In this document: piece after piece, positions 5,984 to 7,088 of the stretch
Layout of the letters: each line of letters starts with the position of its first letter
How positions within the stretch are numbered: position 1 is the first letter of the stretch
NCBI GenBank assembly: GCA_029261955.1
Contig: JAJDAI010000302.1
Span: 1 to 7,088 of the forward strand
Length of the DNA stretch: 7,088 bases
Direction of reading: 5' to 3'
DNA from: Deltaproteobacteria bacterium
Lineage (GTDB): Bacteria > Myxococcota_A > UBA796 > UBA9615
Notes under the pieces: generated by a model
Seen by the model: only the letters and a program-made list of their open reading frames with translations
The model's database searches: none
Told to the model about the DNA's origin: nothing
Made by a program: the position numbers and the translations under genes

Positions 5984-6035
5984 GGGCTGCCGGCTGTGGC
6001 AGGGTGAGCGCCCGACGAGTGGCTCTCCTCAGGAT

Positions 6036-6051
6036 CGGTACGGCTCTTGCT
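6036..6051 (+). promoter_or_regulatory. Sigma-54 promoter of the UspA/cation-efflux unit
   Basis: CGGTACG-GCTC-TTGCT differs from TGGCACG-N4-TTGCW at two positions and keeps GG (6037-6038) and GC (6049-6050) ten bases apart. Transcription would start near 6062, just before the ribosome binding site at 6064-6070, leaving a leader of about 15 bases. The -12 block overlaps a TTG at 6047 that opens a longer frame, which argues against that upstream start. Confidence 0.78.
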
Positions 6052-6063
6052 GCCTCTTGGGGC

Positions 6064-6070
6064 GAAGGAG
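6064..6070 (+). promoter_or_regulatory. Ribosome binding site of the UspA-family gene
   Basis: GAAGGAG six bases before the ATG at 6077. It decides for this start over TTG at 6047 and ATG at 6071. Confidence 0.8.
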
Positions 6071-6076
6071 ATGAGC

Positions 6077-6535
6077 ATGACGTCCGCCTTTCCCCCAAAA
6101 CGAATCCTGGTCCCCCTCGACTTCTCCGACTGCTCCCGCAAAGCGCTGAACTACGCGGTCCGCATGTCGCTGGAATCGTCCGCGCACCTGGTCGTGCTGC
6201 ACGTCGGGCCGCCCATTCCAACCTTCGCCTACCCGCTGCCCGAGGCCACCGCGCTGCAGACCGCGGCGTGGACCGAGACGCTGCGGGAGCGCCATGAGGC
6301 GGCCGAGGTCGCCCTGCTGGACGAGGTCCGCCCCTGGCAGGACTCCGTGGAGTTCGAGCTGCACTTCGAAGAGGGCGAGGCCGCAGAGGCCGTGGTCCGG
6401 AGCGCGGACGAGAAGAACTGCGATCTCATCGTGATGGGCTCGCACGGGCGCACCGGGCTGCGGCGCGCGATCATCGGGTCTGTGGCGGAGCGCACGGTTC
6501 GCCACGCGCACTGCCCGGTTCTCGTCGTTCGTTGA
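6077..6535 (+). CDS. Universal stress protein, UspA family, ATP-binding type
   Basis: A single-domain cytoplasmic Usp of 152 residues, the normal length. It opens with the first strand KRILVPLDFSDCSRKAL (8-24), where D15 is the usual nucleotide-contacting acidic residue. LHVGPP (41-46) follows, then the long variable helix region, GEAAEAVV (100-107) and CDLIVMGSHGRTG (115-127). The signature G-x2-G-x9-G-S is complete (G121, G124, G134, S135), so ATP binding is expected. It ends with the typical HAHCPVLVVR. The product should act as a nucleotide-responsive stress-survival factor; the exact role of such proteins is seldom known. It is first in a plus-strand unit with a cation diffusion facilitator and is driven by a sigma-54 promoter divergent from that of the CBS gene. 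Confidence 0.95.
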   Translation: MTSAFPPKRILVPLDFSDCSRKALNYAVRMSLESSAHLVVLHVGPPIPTFAYPLPEATALQTAAWTETLRERHEAAEVALLDEVRPWQDSVEFELHFEEGEAAEAVVRSADEKNCDLIVMGSHGRTGLRRAIIGSVAERTVRHAHCPVLVVR

Positions 6536-7088
6536 GCGGAGGAGCTGCCGCTCGCTACGCCACCGCCAGCCTCGCCGTCGCGTGCGTGGTCCTGGTGGTC
6601 AAAGGCGCGGCGTGGTGGTTGACGGGCTCGGTCAGCTTTCTGGCGGACGCGCTCGAGACCGTCGTCAACGTTGCAGGGGCCACCGCGGCGCTGTTCGCGA
6701 TCCGGGTGGCCCTCCAGCCCCCCGACGAGGACCACCCCTGGGGCCACGACAAGGCGGAGTACTTCTCAGCCGGCTTCGAGGGCGGGCTCGTGGCCATGGC
6801 CGGTGGTTGGATCGCGGTGCAGGCGACGGCGCGCCTGTTCGAACCGACACCCCTGGAGTCGGTCCACCTGGGCATCGCGCTCAGCGCGGCGGCTGCGATC
6901 GTCAACGCCGGCATGGCCGGCTTCCTCATGAAGCGGGGCAAGGCGCTGGATTCGATCGCGCTTGTCGCCGATGGGCGGCACCTGCGAGCCGACGTCTACA
7001 CCTCGGTGGGCGCCATCATCGGTCTGCTGCTCGCCGGAGCCACGGGCTGGTGGATCCTCGATCCCCTCATCGCCCTGGCCATCGGCGC
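6532..7088 (+). CDS. Cation diffusion facilitator (CDF) metal efflux transporter, C-terminus cut off by the window edge
   Basis: A membrane transporter of the CDF family, which exports divalent metals such as Zn, Fe, Mn or Co in exchange for protons. About 185 residues are visible. The first helix spans ~10-30, followed by GSVSFLADALETVVNVAG (32-49) for helix two, then PPDEDHPWGHDKAEYFSAG (63-81), the family's conserved loop, and later helices. Helix five carries HLRAD (150-154), the usual HxxxD metal site. In helix two the FieF D45/D49 positions correspond to E42 and N46, so that half of the site is ExxxN rather than DxxxD or HxxxD. The best start is TTG at 6532, which overlaps the UspA stop as TTGA. 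No ATG or GTG gives a complete first helix, and no strong ribosome binding site is seen, so coupled translation is likely. The last helices and cytoplasmic domain lie beyond the window. Confidence 0.88.
   Translation, partial: MSGGAAARYATASLAVACVVLVVKGAAWWLTGSVSFLADALETVVNVAGATAALFAIRVALQPPDEDHPWGHDKAEYFSAGFEGGLVAMAGGWIAVQATARLFEPTPLESVHLGIALSAAAAIVNAGMAGFLMKRGKALDSIALVADGRHLRADVYTSVGAIIGLLLAGATGWWILDPLIALAIG

Noticed and set aside
5793..6221. Extension of the CBS frame to a 280-residue protein
   Set aside because: The added part has no conserved sequence, covers the divergent promoter region and runs antisense into uspA. The ATG at 5792 has its own ribosome binding site at the domain start.
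1..7088. tRNA, rRNA, CRISPR array, insertion sequence or attachment site
   Set aside because: No repeated spacer pattern, transposase-like protein, terminal inverted repeat or structured RNA signature was seen. The window is nearly filled by ordinary coding genes and short promoter regions.

Overview
The window is a high-GC bacterial fragment with tightly packed genes. It carries a regulatory cluster on the minus strand (right to left from about 5792 to position 1) and a divergent plus-strand pair from 6077 to the right edge. A globin-coupled histidine kinase, an NtrC-type activator and sigma-54 promoters together suggest a deltaproteobacterial or Myxococcota-like organism such as an Anaeromyxobacter relative. 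That placement is an inference from gene content; there is no rRNA or other marker to confirm it.

Layout, in transcription order on the minus strand: a two-CBS-domain protein (5792-5379); a small glycine-zipper membrane protein resembling YflT/DUF1269 stress proteins (5355-4870); a short intergenic region with an inverted repeat and a consensus-like sigma-54 promoter; a Crp/FNR-family regulator (4719-3991); a globin-coupled histidine kinase (3967-2747); a receiver-PAS-histidine kinase hybrid (2739-1060); and a sigma-54-dependent NtrC-family response regulator (1057 to beyond the left edge). The last four genes are separated by 23, 7 and 2 bases and look like one operon. On the plus strand are a UspA-family protein (6077-6535) and a cation diffusion facilitator that overlaps its stop codon (6532 to beyond the right edge).

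The main result comes from the non-coding DNA. All three transcription units start with a GG-N10-GC element close to the sigma-54 consensus: 4753-4768 (minus), 5844-5859 (minus) and 6036-6051 (plus). Each lies a short, plausible distance from a start codon with a good ribosome binding site. The last two point away from each other and share about 175 bp containing palindromes that could bind an activator.

Proposed logic (inference): the heme globin kinase senses O2, NO or redox state. Phosphate passes to the receiver of the hybrid kinase and/or to the NtrC-type regulator. The activated regulator, with sigma-54, switches on its own operon and the flanking stress genes (UspA, CBS, YflT-like, metal efflux). 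The Crp/FNR protein would add a second input. The window would then be a self-contained heme-gated sigma-54 stress regulon.
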